64,000 nt of DNA, from NCBI GenBank assembly GCA_947259005.1, contig CAMYKP010000001.1, positions 45,696-109,695 of the forward strand, read 5' to 3'. The first letter of the stretch is position 1. Every line of letters begins with the position of its first letter. Position numbers and translations under genes: made by a program. Under the pieces are notes generated by a model. The model had not been told where the DNA came from. It did no database searches and saw only the letters and a list, made by a program, of their open reading frames with translations. Below are positions 43,404 to 51,657 of this stretch, one piece after another. This DNA is from an uncultured Parasphingopyxis sp. (GTDB lineage: Bacteria; Pseudomonadota; Alphaproteobacteria; Sphingomonadales; Sphingomonadaceae).

Positions 43404-43894
43404 TTCCTGCGCTCCAGAGTGATGAAACTGAAGGCAGGCTGCGCGTCTTCTGCCGGAAAATCTTCCCGCGCCGTTTCCGCCCATGTTTCGGGATCGAAGC
43501 CCTCGATTTCGGTGTCGCCTACGGGTTCGCAATGGACCTCGGTCAGCTCGATACGGTCTGCATGGGGCAGGAACAGTCGATAGATTTCCGCCCCGCCGAT
43601 CACTGCGATATCGCTGTCGTTCCCCGCTAGAGCTATGGCCTCTTCCGGGCTGTGCGCGATCTCCGCGCCTTCGGGCGCCCAGTGCTGCGAGCGTGTCAGC
43701 ACGATATGGCGACGACCGGGCAACGGGCTGGGGAAGCTTTCGAATGTCTTGCGGCCCATGATCATTGGTTTGCCCATGGTGCTTTTCTTGAAGCGCTTCA
43801 GGTCCGCCGAAATCCGCCAGGGCAGGCGGCCATCCTTGCCGATAACGCCGTTATCGGCGCGGGCGAGGTAGAAGACGATCTCGGCTTTGCTCAC
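43400..43894 (-). CDS. folA: dihydrofolate reductase
   Basis: A 164-residue enzyme reducing dihydrofolate to tetrahydrofolate with [37 protein letters not shown] near the N-terminus contains the W-x-D/N pocket, here [34 protein letters not shown] and [18 protein letters not shown] are the cofactor motifs. It overlaps the thyA stop by 4 nt (ATGA), consistent with coordinated folate recycling for dTMP synthesis. Confidence 0.96.
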   Translation of the reverse strand: MSKAEIVFYLARADNGVIGKDGRLPWRISADLKRFKKSTMGKPMIMGRKTFESFPSPLPGRRHIVLTRSQHWAPEGAEIAHSPEEAIALAGNDSDIAVIGGAEIYRLFLPHADRIELTEVHCEPVGDTEIEGFDPETWAETAREDFPAEDAQPAFSFITLERRK

Positions 43895-44685
43895 ACAGCC
43901 ACCGGCGCGGCGATATGCGGCTGGGCCTCGTAACCGGAAATCTCGAAATCCTCATATTCATAACCGTCGATGCTGCCGGGATCGCGCAGGATAGTGAGGG
44001 TCGGCAGAGGGCCGGGGGTGCGGGTCAGCTGTTCGGCCACCTGATCCAGGTGGTTGGTGTAGAGATGGCAATCGCCGCCGGTCCAGATGAAATCGCCGAC
44101 CTCGAGCCCGCATTGCTGGGCGAGCATATGGGTGAGCAAAGCATAGCTGGCGATATTGAACGGCACGCCGAGAAATACATCGCAGCTGCGTTGATAGAGC
44201 TGGAGCGAGAGCTTGCCGTCCGCGACATGCGTCTGGAACAGGCAGTGGCAGGGCGGCAGCGCCATGTTCGGTACGTCTGCCGGGTTCCATGCCGAAACGA
44301 TCTGGCGGCGCGATGCGGGATGGGTTTTGATCTGCTCGACGAGATCGGCGATCTGGTCGATATGCACGCCGCCCGGGCCTATCCAGTCCCGCCACTGCTT
44401 GCCGTAAACCGGGCCGAGATCGCCGTCTTCGTCCGCCCATTCGTCCCAGATTTTCACCTTGCGGTCCTGCAACCAGCGGACATTGGTGTCGCCGCGCAGA
44501 AACCATAACAGCTCGATAATGATCGAACGGATATGGAGTTTCTTCGTCGTCAGCAGCGGAAAGCCCTGTGACAGATCGAATCGCATCTGGTGACCGAATA
44601 CGGAAAGCGTGCCGACGCCGGTGCGGTCGTCCTGGCGGACTCCCTCATCGCGTATGCGCCGCATGAGATCGAGATAAAGCTGCAT
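43891..44685 (-). CDS. thyA: thymidylate synthase
   Basis: A 264-residue enzyme converting dUMP and methylene-tetrahydrofolate to dTMP and dihydrofolate, the same length as E. coli ThyA. The catalytic cysteine is in [12 protein letters not shown], with [20 protein letters not shown] next, and the C-terminal peptide ends HIAAPVAV. The ATG at 44685 ([11 protein letters not shown]) is preferred over the ORF track start at 44772, because TAAGG lies 8 nt upstream and the extra 29 residues are not conserved. First gene of a thyA-folA-M19 operon; divergent from the RadC-like gene. Confidence 0.97.
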   Translation of the reverse strand: MQLYLDLMRRIRDEGVRQDDRTGVGTLSVFGHQMRFDLSQGFPLLTTKKLHIRSIIIELLWFLRGDTNVRWLQDRKVKIWDEWADEDGDLGPVYGKQWRDWIGPGGVHIDQIADLVEQIKTHPASRRQIVSAWNPADVPNMALPPCHCLFQTHVADGKLSLQLYQRSCDVFLGVPFNIASYALLTHMLAQQCGLEVGDFIWTGGDCHLYTNHLDQVAEQLTRTPGPLPTLTILRDPGSIDGYEYEDFEISGYEAQPHIAAPVAV

Positions 44686-44883
44686 CGTGCGGGCCTTATG
44701 GCGGAGAGGGCGCGCCCGGCCAAGCGGGATAAGTTTGTCCGATGTGGAGGAGTTAGCGCGATGTGCCCCCATAGCGGAGGCAATTCATATCGGTTTCGGA
44801 GCGATTGTCGCTTATGTCCAATTTTTTGCGAAGCATTCGCATCAAGGGAAAGCGTTCACTGACTGAATATTCGGGGGGAGAGC

Positions 44884-45273
44884 ATGGCTGCTGGTGGGGC
44901 GCTCTTGGCCAATACTGGTGTCGATACCGGCTTCTTCGCGCCGCTCGTCGTTGATCATCGCCATGAACATGCTGTCGTTGCCCATCTTGATGCCAGAGGT
45001 CGTTTGGTTGCGCTCAGCGAAGCGCAGGGCGGCGAGGACCGGATCGTCCTGCCGCTGAGACAGATCATCGGCGACGCCCTTGCCCATGACGGGCATACCG
45101 TAATGCTGGCCCATAACCATCCCAGCGGCGATCCCATGCCAAGCAAGACGGACATCGAAACGACGCGCAAACTGGCCGAGCTGCTCCGCCCCCTCAATAT
45201 CCGCGTTTATGACCATCTCATCCTGACGCGCAGCGGCGAGTCGACGAGCTTTCGGGATCTCGGCTGGATCTAA
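44884..45273 (+). CDS. stand-alone RadC/JAB domain protein
   Basis: A 129-residue protein consisting only of the JAMM/JAB metal-binding domain of the RadC family: MLAHNHPSGDPMPSKTDIETT carries the H-x-H-x(10)-D ligands. Normal RadC is about 220 residues with an N-terminal HhH part, which is absent here. Whether it is a deubiquitinase-like peptidase or a non-catalytic protein is unknown. It is divergent from thyA; the 198 bp between the two starts holds no recognised operator. No integrated element is evident around it, unlike many short RadC genes. Confidence 0.87.
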   Translation: MAAGGALLANTGVDTGFFAPLVVDHRHEHAVVAHLDARGRLVALSEAQGGEDRIVLPLRQIIGDALAHDGHTVMLAHNHPSGDPMPSKTDIETTRKLAELLRPLNIRVYDHLILTRSGESTSFRDLGWI

Positions 45274-45361
45274 GGCTGGTGCCGGGCCGCGTTTCGGCAA
45301 AACTTGCTACAGCGACGGACTTGATGCACCATCCCGGCGCGCTTCCATGGGGAGAGGAGCC

Positions 45362-46156
45362 ATGAGCACCGGCGAACACGCCCAGATCGCACCGGCAACG
45401 GTCGCAAGCGATCTCAGATTAGCTGACCTTCGCGCCGCACTTGCTGCGGGATGGCGCGATTTCAGGACCTATCCCGCATTCGGCCTGTTTTTCGCTGCGA
45501 TTTATGTCGGCGCGGGAATGTTTCTCTATTTCGCCCTGTTTTCCCGGGGCGAGATCGGGTGGCTGGTTCCGGCAGCGGCGGGATTTCCGATCCTTGCGCC
45601 TTTTGTCGCCGTGGGGCTGTATGAAGTGAGCCGCCGCCGCGAAGCCGGACTGCCGATGAGCTGGGGGGCGATCCTTGGGGCATTACGGGGGCGCGGCGAC
45701 GACCAGATTTTGAGCATGGGCGTGATCGTGTTTGTCGCCTTCGCGTTCTGGCTGATGGTCGCGCACGGGATTTTCGCCATCTTCCTATCGGGATCGGGGA
45801 TGGGGACGGAATCGATCGAATTCCTGCGTACCGAAACCGGTATCATCATGCTGGCCGTGGGCAGTGTCGTAGGCGCGCTGATGGCGCTGGCCTTTTACGC
45901 GATCACTGTCGTCAGCCTGCCGATGCTGGTCGACCGCGATGTCGATTTCATCACCGCCATCATTGTGAGCCTGGCCACGATGCGATCGAACGGTTTCGTC
46001 CTGCTGGCCTGGGCCGTGATGATTGCGGTCGCGCTGTTCGTCGCCATGATCCCGCTGTTCCTGGGGCTACTTGTCGTGCTGCCCGTGCTCGGGCACGCAA
46101 CATGGCACCTGTATCGCCGCGCGGTCGACGAACGACCCGGTTCCGATGCGGAATAG
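45362..46156 (+). CDS. DUF2189 multi-pass membrane protein
   Basis: A 264-residue inner-membrane protein. Six or so hydrophobic helices are visible (YPAFGLFFAAIYVGAGMFLYFALF, GWLVPAAAGFPILAPFVAVGLYEVS, ILSMGVIVFVAFAFWLMVAHG, TGIIMLAVGSVVGALMALAFYA, GFVLLAWAVMIAVALFVAMIP, LLVVLPVLGHATWHLYRRAV). The layout and the GWRDFRTYPAFGLFF N-terminus match DUF2189, a family near cytochrome c oxidase subunit-like membrane proteins of unknown role. The ATG at 45362 has GGGGAGAGGAGCC directly upstream; the ORF track start 45347 is discarded. Confidence 0.87.
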   Translation: MSTGEHAQIAPATVASDLRLADLRAALAAGWRDFRTYPAFGLFFAAIYVGAGMFLYFALFSRGEIGWLVPAAAGFPILAPFVAVGLYEVSRRREAGLPMSWGAILGALRGRGDDQILSMGVIVFVAFAFWLMVAHGIFAIFLSGSGMGTESIEFLRTETGIIMLAVGSVVGALMALAFYAITVVSLPMLVDRDVDFITAIIVSLATMRSNGFVLLAWAVMIAVALFVAMIPLFLGLLVVLPVLGHATWHLYRRAVDERPGSDAE

Positions 46157-46206
46157 CTTTGCAGTCGTGCCCTCATTGCATCGAGAATAGACAGGTCTTG
46201 TCCCGG

Positions 46207-47748
46207 CTATTTTTTTACCAGCCAGCCATTGGGGCAGTAAGTCGCGTTGCGGCCGTAGAAATCGCATAACTCCGTGTCGATCCCATAGCTGTCCGGATGA
46301 CCGAGCAGGAAATCGCGGACCGCGCGGTTCGGTCCATCCTCATAGTCCCTGTAGCGCGGGGCTGGCAGGTCGGCGACGATACCGTCTTCGACAACGATAT
46401 AGTCGCCCGGCAGAAGATGGGGGTCGAAATAGTCGAGCACGGCCTTGACGCTTTCATAACTGTGCGCGCTGTCTTCAATAACAAGGATGGGATGCTTTGC
46501 CGCTGAGATCCGCGCATGCGGGAAAGTTTCGCCAGGCCGAGTGCTGTCTGCGGTAAAGAAAGAAACCTGTTCTATTGGTTCGGCTGGTTCGTGAATATCC
46601 ATAGTCAGGATTTCGGTATTGAGTCCCAGCGCATCGCTCATGTCTCGGAACCAGCAGGCGCTGCCGCCTTCGGATGCACCAACTTCAATGATGGTGCGCG
46701 GTGCGAGCCGCTGGAGCAATTGCAGATAGATGCCGAGATCAAACGGGTTTTTGAGGAATTTGCGCCCCTTGTAGCATGATCGCATCGTTCCGGACTGGAT
46801 CGTCGCCAGCAAGTCAGCGGGGATGTCGACGGCGAACTGCCTGTCGAAAACCGAGTAGGCTTGGCGTGTCGGTTCTGCTGTCGAACCACCAAATTTGCGC
46901 ATGAGCTTTTCGCTCAGACATCCGACATACTGCCTTTCATAGGGCGGCATGGAGAAAGGCTTGCCGTTCAAGGCTTTGTATTCCCCAAACATCGCCGCGC
47001 GGCCGGCTGGATTGCCACTCGTCGCGGCTCCACCGTGAATCTGGTGAAAAGTGCCTTCTCCGAGCACGGTCCAAGCCGTATTTCCGGATGCTTTGACAGC
47101 ACGCGCCCAGAAATCCAGATTGGCGATGCCGCCGCCAGGTTGCCTAAAACGTTCGTCGAGTCCGCCAACCTTCTTCCACAGCGCCCGGTCCAAGAAGACG
47201 CCATTCGATTCCTTCATGTCGCCGAACCAGCCCTCGCGCGACGAACCTGACAAGACCGCGATGTCAAACAGCGCATATCCATCTTCTTCCCAATGCGATG
47301 CATCGAGCAGCGCGTCTTCGACCTGTTGATCGTAACCGGTCTCTTTCGAACGCATCTGGACATCGGGGCCAAGATGGAAAGACATCGTGCCGATGATCTT
47401 GGTTGGATCATTGCGATAGGCTTGAAGTGCGGCGGCAATAATGCCGGGTGAGGCGAGGCGGGCGCCGTCGATGAACAGTGCAAGACAACAACTGGTGGCC
47501 GATTGCATCGCCATGTTGATCGCTCTGACTGGGGATGGATTGCCAGGTTCGAAGCGGACCACGCGCAGATTGGGCGCAATTCGCTGCAGGGCGTGTTCGT
47601 CGACGGCGACTGCCGACCCGTTGTCGACAACGATGATCTCATAGTCGTTCGCTTCAACGCCGCGCTGCATGGCGGGGGACAGCGAAAGGATCGTGCGGGG
47701 CAGTTCGCGGTCCATGTCAAAAGCGCAGACGAGAATGGTGAGCTGCAT
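46207..47748 (-). CDS. fusion of GT2 glycosyltransferase and CmcI-family (cephalosporin hydroxylase-like) methyltransferase
   Basis: A 513-residue protein with two domains. Residues 1 to about 285 are a GT-A glycosyltransferase family 2 domain: LTILVCAFDMDRELPRTILSL, EIIVVDNGSA and FIDGARL (nucleotide and metal-binding acid). Residues about 300-513 match the CmcI/rhamnosyl O-methyltransferase family: TIIEVGASEGGSACWFR (SAM-binding loop at 357-362), ILTMDIH, VEDGI and the terminal DFYGRNATYCPNGWL. CmcI-type enzymes methylate cephalosporin or sugar hydroxyls. The likely ATG is at 47748; the track start 47784 adds 12 residues. Together with its upstream neighbour it suggests methylated surface-sugar synthesis. 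Fusion of these two families is not something I recall as common. Confidence 0.85.
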   Translation of the reverse strand: MQLTILVCAFDMDRELPRTILSLSPAMQRGVEANDYEIIVVDNGSAVAVDEHALQRIAPNLRVVRFEPGNPSPVRAINMAMQSATSCCLALFIDGARLASPGIIAAALQAYRNDPTKIIGTMSFHLGPDVQMRSKETGYDQQVEDALLDASHWEEDGYALFDIAVLSGSSREGWFGDMKESNGVFLDRALWKKVGGLDERFRQPGGGIANLDFWARAVKASGNTAWTVLGEGTFHQIHGGAATSGNPAGRAAMFGEYKALNGKPFSMPPYERQYVGCLSEKLMRKFGGSTAEPTRQAYSVFDRQFAVDIPADLLATIQSGTMRSCYKGRKFLKNPFDLGIYLQLLQRLAPRTIIEVGASEGGSACWFRDMSDALGLNTEILTMDIHEPAEPIEQVSFFTADSTRPGETFPHARISAAKHPILVIEDSAHSYESVKAVLDYFDPHLLPGDYIVVEDGIVADLPAPRYRDYEDGPNRAVRDFLLGHPDSYGIDTELCDFYGRNATYCPNGWLVKK

Positions 47749-47762
47749 GTTCAGGTCCGCGC

Positions 47763-48995
47763 CTATATGCCAAGAACCCTGCAAATATGTTCCCGATCAG
47801 GCGAGTCTATCTCGCTTCTCGAAAGCAGGGATTTGGGCGGATCTGGTGCGTCGCTGAGCAATTGGCGAACCACGGGGTTGTACTTGTCCCATAACGTCCG
47901 GTTTTTCGGATCGAGATTGCGTACGATCAGCATACCGGTCGGACTTGTATCAAGGAGAGTTAACTGCAAATCGGGACGCCACTTGGTGAGTGTTTCGATA
48001 ATGCGCCAAACGTCGCCGCACCAGACGTTCGTCTCCCGCTTTCGCGAGGCTTGAGAGGGATGATTGGGAAGGACGTCATCGATAACAATGACCCCGCCTC
48101 GACCCATATAGCGTTCGAGGTTCATGAAATCCCGAAGCACGAACTCGACATGATGCATCCCGTCGATAAAGGCCAGATCGACCTTCTCCGAAATCGCGCT
48201 CTCGGCATGAAAAAAGAAGAAATCGTCACTTGTGCATTCGTAGAGTTCCACCGCATCCGCAACGTTTTTCAAGTCGGGCGCCGGATCAATCGCTATCGAT
48301 TGGCACGAAGCAATGGCAAGGCTGTTTCCCTTGCGGACACCGATCTCCAGATAGAAATCGGGTCGCATCAGATCGTGAATATCGGCGAGCACGTCCAAAT
48401 AAGGCCTCGATCCCTGCGTTTTTTCAGCAATGGCGCTGGGGGTATCGCTGATCCAGGGTAAGAACGCCGGCTGCGGCAAGGGAGCTGTCCGGGGCGATAC
48501 GGCACCGCCTTTCTGGAAAACGCCGACCAGGTCCCTCCATGGCCCGCGTTCGTCCAGCCAACAATGAACAAGCCGCAGGCCAGACCATTCGGCCAGCGCC
48601 TGAAAACCGTCGGGGTAAAAGCGATAGCAATCCACGGGATATCGGTGAATGGGGCCGGCCGATGGCGCGATGACAAAAGCCATGCCTTCAGTTTTCATGA
48701 CGCGTGCCATTTCGGTAAATACGCGCCAGAATTGCGCACTGTGTTCGAGCATCTGACCGGACAGGATCAGATCAAATTTTTCGTCATCAAAGGGAAGGGT
48801 ATTGGGATCTTCAAGAACGATGTCGACACCGGGTCCCGGAGCGAGGTCGATACCCGTATAATTGCCATGTTCTCCGAAAAAGTCTCGATAGGAGCCGTTC
48901 ACATCTGACGAACCAAGGTCGGCGACGTCGATCGGTCCGCCGGGGCAATACCAGTCGATGCATCTTTGCATATTTTCTAGTGAGGAATTGTGCAT
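47763..48995 (-). CDS. protein with two class I SAM-methyltransferase domains
   Basis: About 410 residues from the ATG at 48995 (track start 49085). The N-terminal Methyltransf_11-type domain, residues about 20-165, has VADLGSSDVNGSY as SAM loop and FDLILSGQMLEHS; the second, about 210-360, is Methyltransf_24-like with YLEIGVRKGNSLAI as SAM loop and VDLAFIDGMHHVEFVLRDF. The linker contains GPWRDLVGVFQ. Substrates unknown; pairing with the GT2-CmcI gene 14 nt downstream suggests modification of a glycan, for example O-methylation or capping. The pair lies between conserved backbone genes and is not flanked by recognised mobile elements. Confidence 0.85.
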   Translation of the reverse strand: MHNSSLENMQRCIDWYCPGGPIDVADLGSSDVNGSYRDFFGEHGNYTGIDLAPGPGVDIVLEDPNTLPFDDEKFDLILSGQMLEHSAQFWRVFTEMARVMKTEGMAFVIAPSAGPIHRYPVDCYRFYPDGFQALAEWSGLRLVHCWLDERGPWRDLVGVFQKGGAVSPRTAPLPQPAFLPWISDTPSAIAEKTQGSRPYLDVLADIHDLMRPDFYLEIGVRKGNSLAIASCQSIAIDPAPDLKNVADAVELYECTSDDFFFFHAESAISEKVDLAFIDGMHHVEFVLRDFMNLERYMGRGGVIVIDDVLPNHPSQASRKRETNVWCGDVWRIIETLTKWRPDLQLTLLDTSPTGMLIVRNLDPKNRTLWDKYNPVVRQLLSDAPDPPKSLLSRSEIDSPDREHICRVLGI

Positions 48996-49169
48996 GCTAT
49001 CCCGCAGGCAAAATCCGACCCTGCTTGCAGTTGCTGACCATGTCAAAGCCTCTGTTGAGCGACAGGTGTCAATGGACCGGGGCAAGCCATCTCACAAGGC
49101 TTGCCGGCGATGGTCAAACGACAATCTCGTCCAGCAGGATTGGATAGCCGGATGGGGCCACCGCCGCTC

Positions 49170-49862
49170 TTAATCCTGGCCGCAGGGTTCGATATCGCCA
49201 GGATCAGGACGCGGCCCGACCCGTTCGAACATCGCGAAATAGCCGCCTATGCCGGGCATGGCGCGGAAGACGACGCGTCGATAGCCGACAGCTTCGAATT
49301 CGCAGTTCAGCAGGTCCGGCGGGGTGCCATGCCGATTTGTGGGCCGGTCCGCATCGACGACAACGACCCGGCCATTCTCCCGGAGCGCAGGGCGCATGTG
49401 CCAGAGAAATTCATACGGGCTTTCGATCTCGTGATACATATGCACCATGAAAATCCGGTCGAAGCTGTCGGCTGGCAGCTTGGGATCGGCAAACTCGCCC
49501 AGCCTCACGCTGACATTGTCGAGCCGCTCGCGCGTGACGCGTTCGGCCAGCCTGTCGCGCGTTTCCGCGATTACATCCTGTGCCAGTACGCGGCCCGTCT
49601 CTCCAACGCGCGGGGCGAGGCGGATCGTGTAATAGCCGTTGCCTGCGCCGATATCGGCCACCGTCATGCCGGGCTCGATTTCAGCCATATCCATGACGGT
49701 TTCGGCTTCGTTGCGCTTGTCCCGCGTTTCCTCGTCAGAAAACTGGCTGGATATAATGTCGGAGACAGGCCGGTCGGCGGGCGGGAATCCGGATTCGTCA
49801 GAGCCCCCCAAAGCGTTGCAGCTTCCGGCAAACAGCAAGAGCAGGCACGCAGCACGGCGCAT
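49170..49862 (-). CDS. class I SAM-dependent methyltransferase with apparent export signal
   Basis: A 230-residue protein. The N-terminus [24 protein letters not shown] looks like a lipoprotein or Sec signal peptide with a potential lipobox AGSC. The remainder is a recognisable methyltransferase: VADIGAGNGYYTIRLAP around residue 69 (SAM loop), DNVSVRLGEFADP and SFDRIFMVHMYHEI. SAM is thought to be cytoplasmic, so a predicted extracytoplasmic location is odd; related exported methyltransferases are annotated in many sphingomonads and xanthomonads. Function unknown. The gene overlaps the prfB stop by one nucleotide and so is likely in its operon. It is not PrmC, the RF2 methyltransferase, which lacks the signal. 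Confidence 0.82.
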   Translation of the reverse strand: MRRAACLLLLFAGSCNALGGSDESGFPPADRPVSDIISSQFSDEETRDKRNEAETVMDMAEIEPGMTVADIGAGNGYYTIRLAPRVGETGRVLAQDVIAETRDRLAERVTRERLDNVSVRLGEFADPKLPADSFDRIFMVHMYHEIESPYEFLWHMRPALRENGRVVVVDADRPTNRHGTPPDLLNCEFEAVGYRRVVFRAMPGIGGYFAMFERVGPRPDPGDIEPCGQD

Positions 49863-50989
49863 CAGTCTATATCCTCGACCTCGACTTTTTCCCCTGTGAC
49901 CTGCTGGGATAGCGCCGCAGCCATGAACTTGTCGAGATCGCCGTCCAGAACATCGGAGGGGGAGGAGGAGGTGACGCCCGTCCTGAGGTCCTTCACCATC
50001 TGATAGGGCTGGAGAACATAGGACCGGATCTGGTGGCCCCAGCCAATATCGGACTTGTTGGCCTCGACGGCATTGGCCTCTTCTTCGCGGCGGCGCAGCT
50101 CTGCCTCATACAGACGCGCCTTGAGCATGCTCATCGCTTCCGCCTTGTTCTTGTGCTGTGATCGGCCGCTCTGGCAGGCGACAACGATACCGGTCGGTTC
50201 GTGCGTGATGCGCACCGCGCTGTCGGTCGTGTTGACATGCTGCCCGCCTGCGCCGCTGGCGCGGAAGGTATCGATCCTGAGTTCGCTCTCGTTGATCTCG
50301 ATATCGATATCCTCATCGATGACCGGATAGACCCAGACGCTGCAAAAGCTCGTATGGCGGCGGGCCGAGCTATCGTAAGGCGAAATCCGGACGAGGCGGT
50401 GCACACCGCTTTCGGTTTTCGCATAGCCATAGGCGTTTTCGCCTTTCATCTGCAGCGTCACGGCCTTTACGCCGGCCTGCTCGCCCGCATGATAGTCGAC
50501 GATTTCGACCTTGTAGCCGCGGCGCTCGGCCCAGCGCATATACATGCGCTGCAGCATTTCGGCCCAGTCCTGGCTTTCCGTGCCGCCGGCGCCCGCATGG
50601 ATTTCAAGATAGGTGTCGTTGCCATCGGCCTCGCCGGCCAGCAGGGCTTCCGTCTTGTCGAGCTCGGCGCGATCGGCCAGCGCCGCCAGCGCGGCGACGG
50701 CATCGTCCACCAGCCCCACATCGCCTTCGGCTTCGGCCATCTCGATCATCTCGGCGGCGTCGTCGCGCTCCTGGCTGATCTTGCGGACAGCCGTGATCGC
50801 GCTTTCCAGCCGACCCCGTTCGCGCATCACCTCGCGCGCCGCCTTGGGATCATCCCAGAGTGTCGGATCCTCGACCTTGGCGTTCAGTTCGTCCAGCCGC
50901 TCCTTGGCGACGTCCCAATCGAGGAAGCGGCGGAGCAGGTCGACGGCCTGGTTGATCTGGTCGATATGGGCTTGCGCTTCGGCGCGCAT
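49862..50989 (-). CDS. prfB: peptide chain release factor 2
   Basis: A 375-residue RF2 that terminates translation at UGA/UAA. The peptidyl-tRNA hydrolysis motif is [13 protein letters not shown] (Gly-Gly-Gln) near residue 248; the codon-recognition tripeptide is SPY in [15 protein letters not shown] rather than the E. coli SPF; the N-terminal coiled-coil domain is complete. There is no internal UGA frameshift site around [13 protein letters not shown]: the whole gene is one open frame, so it is not autoregulated by the programmed frameshift found in E. coli. Coupled by 1-nt overlap to the downstream methyltransferase. No gene for PrmC nearby. Confidence 0.96.
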   Translation of the reverse strand: MRAEAQAHIDQINQAVDLLRRFLDWDVAKERLDELNAKVEDPTLWDDPKAAREVMRERGRLESAITAVRKISQERDDAAEMIEMAEAEGDVGLVDDAVAALAALADRAELDKTEALLAGEADGNDTYLEIHAGAGGTESQDWAEMLQRMYMRWAERRGYKVEIVDYHAGEQAGVKAVTLQMKGENAYGYAKTESGVHRLVRISPYDSSARRHTSFCSVWVYPVIDEDIDIEINESELRIDTFRASGAGGQHVNTTDSAVRITHEPTGIVVACQSGRSQHKNKAEAMSMLKARLYEAELRRREEEANAVEANKSDIGWGHQIRSYVLQPYQMVKDLRTGVTSSSPSDVLDGDLDKFMAAALSQQVTGEKVEVEDID

Positions 50990-51105
50990 ATTCTGTCTAC
51001 TCCGGATAAGGGGATGTGCGGATCTCGAAATAACCGCTGGAACCCAATAGTAAATGCCCGGTCACCCGTCGAGTGGTATAGTTGGGCATCGGGCAGGAGA
51101 AAATG

Positions 51106-51636
51106 ATGGCGCGGCCCGAAACCGTGAAAGTACCGAGACTGGAAACCGAGCGTCTCATGCTCGTACCTCCCGGCGCGCAGCACGCAGCGCTTTACGAACG
51201 TTTCTACACCGATGCCGACGCCTCCGCATCATATGGCGGTCCGGTGACGCGGGCGCAGGCGTGGAGCAGATTGGCCCAGGACATCGGCCACTGGCAGCTG
51301 CGCGGATTCGGCGTCTGGGTCGCCGAGACCAAAGAGAAGGGTGAGGGGGTAGGCACTTGCGGTTTCTGGCAGGGACTGGACTGGCCGCGTGAATTGACCT
51401 GGTGGCTGTCGCCTGAAGCGCGCGGTAGCGGGTATGCGACCGAGGCGTCACTGGCGGCGATCGGTCATGCCTATAGCGGCTTCGGTTGGACTGAAGTCCA
51501 GACCTATATGGACGACAGAAATGAAGCGGCCCGCAAACTCGTGTCGCGGCTTGGCGGCAAGGTCATCGATCGCACCGGCTTTCCTGACGGGAAGATGCGC
51601 GATCTGTTTACGATACCGGAACCGGGCAGGGATTGA
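51106..51636 (+). CDS. GNAT family N-acetyltransferase (RimJ/RimL type)
   Basis: A 176-residue acetyltransferase. The N-terminus KVPRLETERLMLVPPG and the acetyl-CoA segment ELTWWLSPEARGSGYATEASLAAIGHAY (motif A, with the loop ARGSGYA in place of the usual R-x-x-G-x-G/A) are characteristic, followed by MDDRNEAARKLVSRLGGKVID. Substrate not known. The ORF track start at 51082 is a TTG; GGAGAAA positions ribosomes for the ATG at 51106. Divergent from prfB with about 116 bp between, convergent with PBP1A, 21 bp apart. Confidence 0.9.
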   Translation: MARPETVKVPRLETERLMLVPPGAQHAALYERFYTDADASASYGGPVTRAQAWSRLAQDIGHWQLRGFGVWVAETKEKGEGVGTCGFWQGLDWPRELTWWLSPEARGSGYATEASLAAIGHAYSGFGWTEVQTYMDDRNEAARKLVSRLGGKVIDRTGFPDGKMRDLFTIPEPGRD

Positions 51637-51657
51637 TCGGCTGGACCGCTAGCCTGG

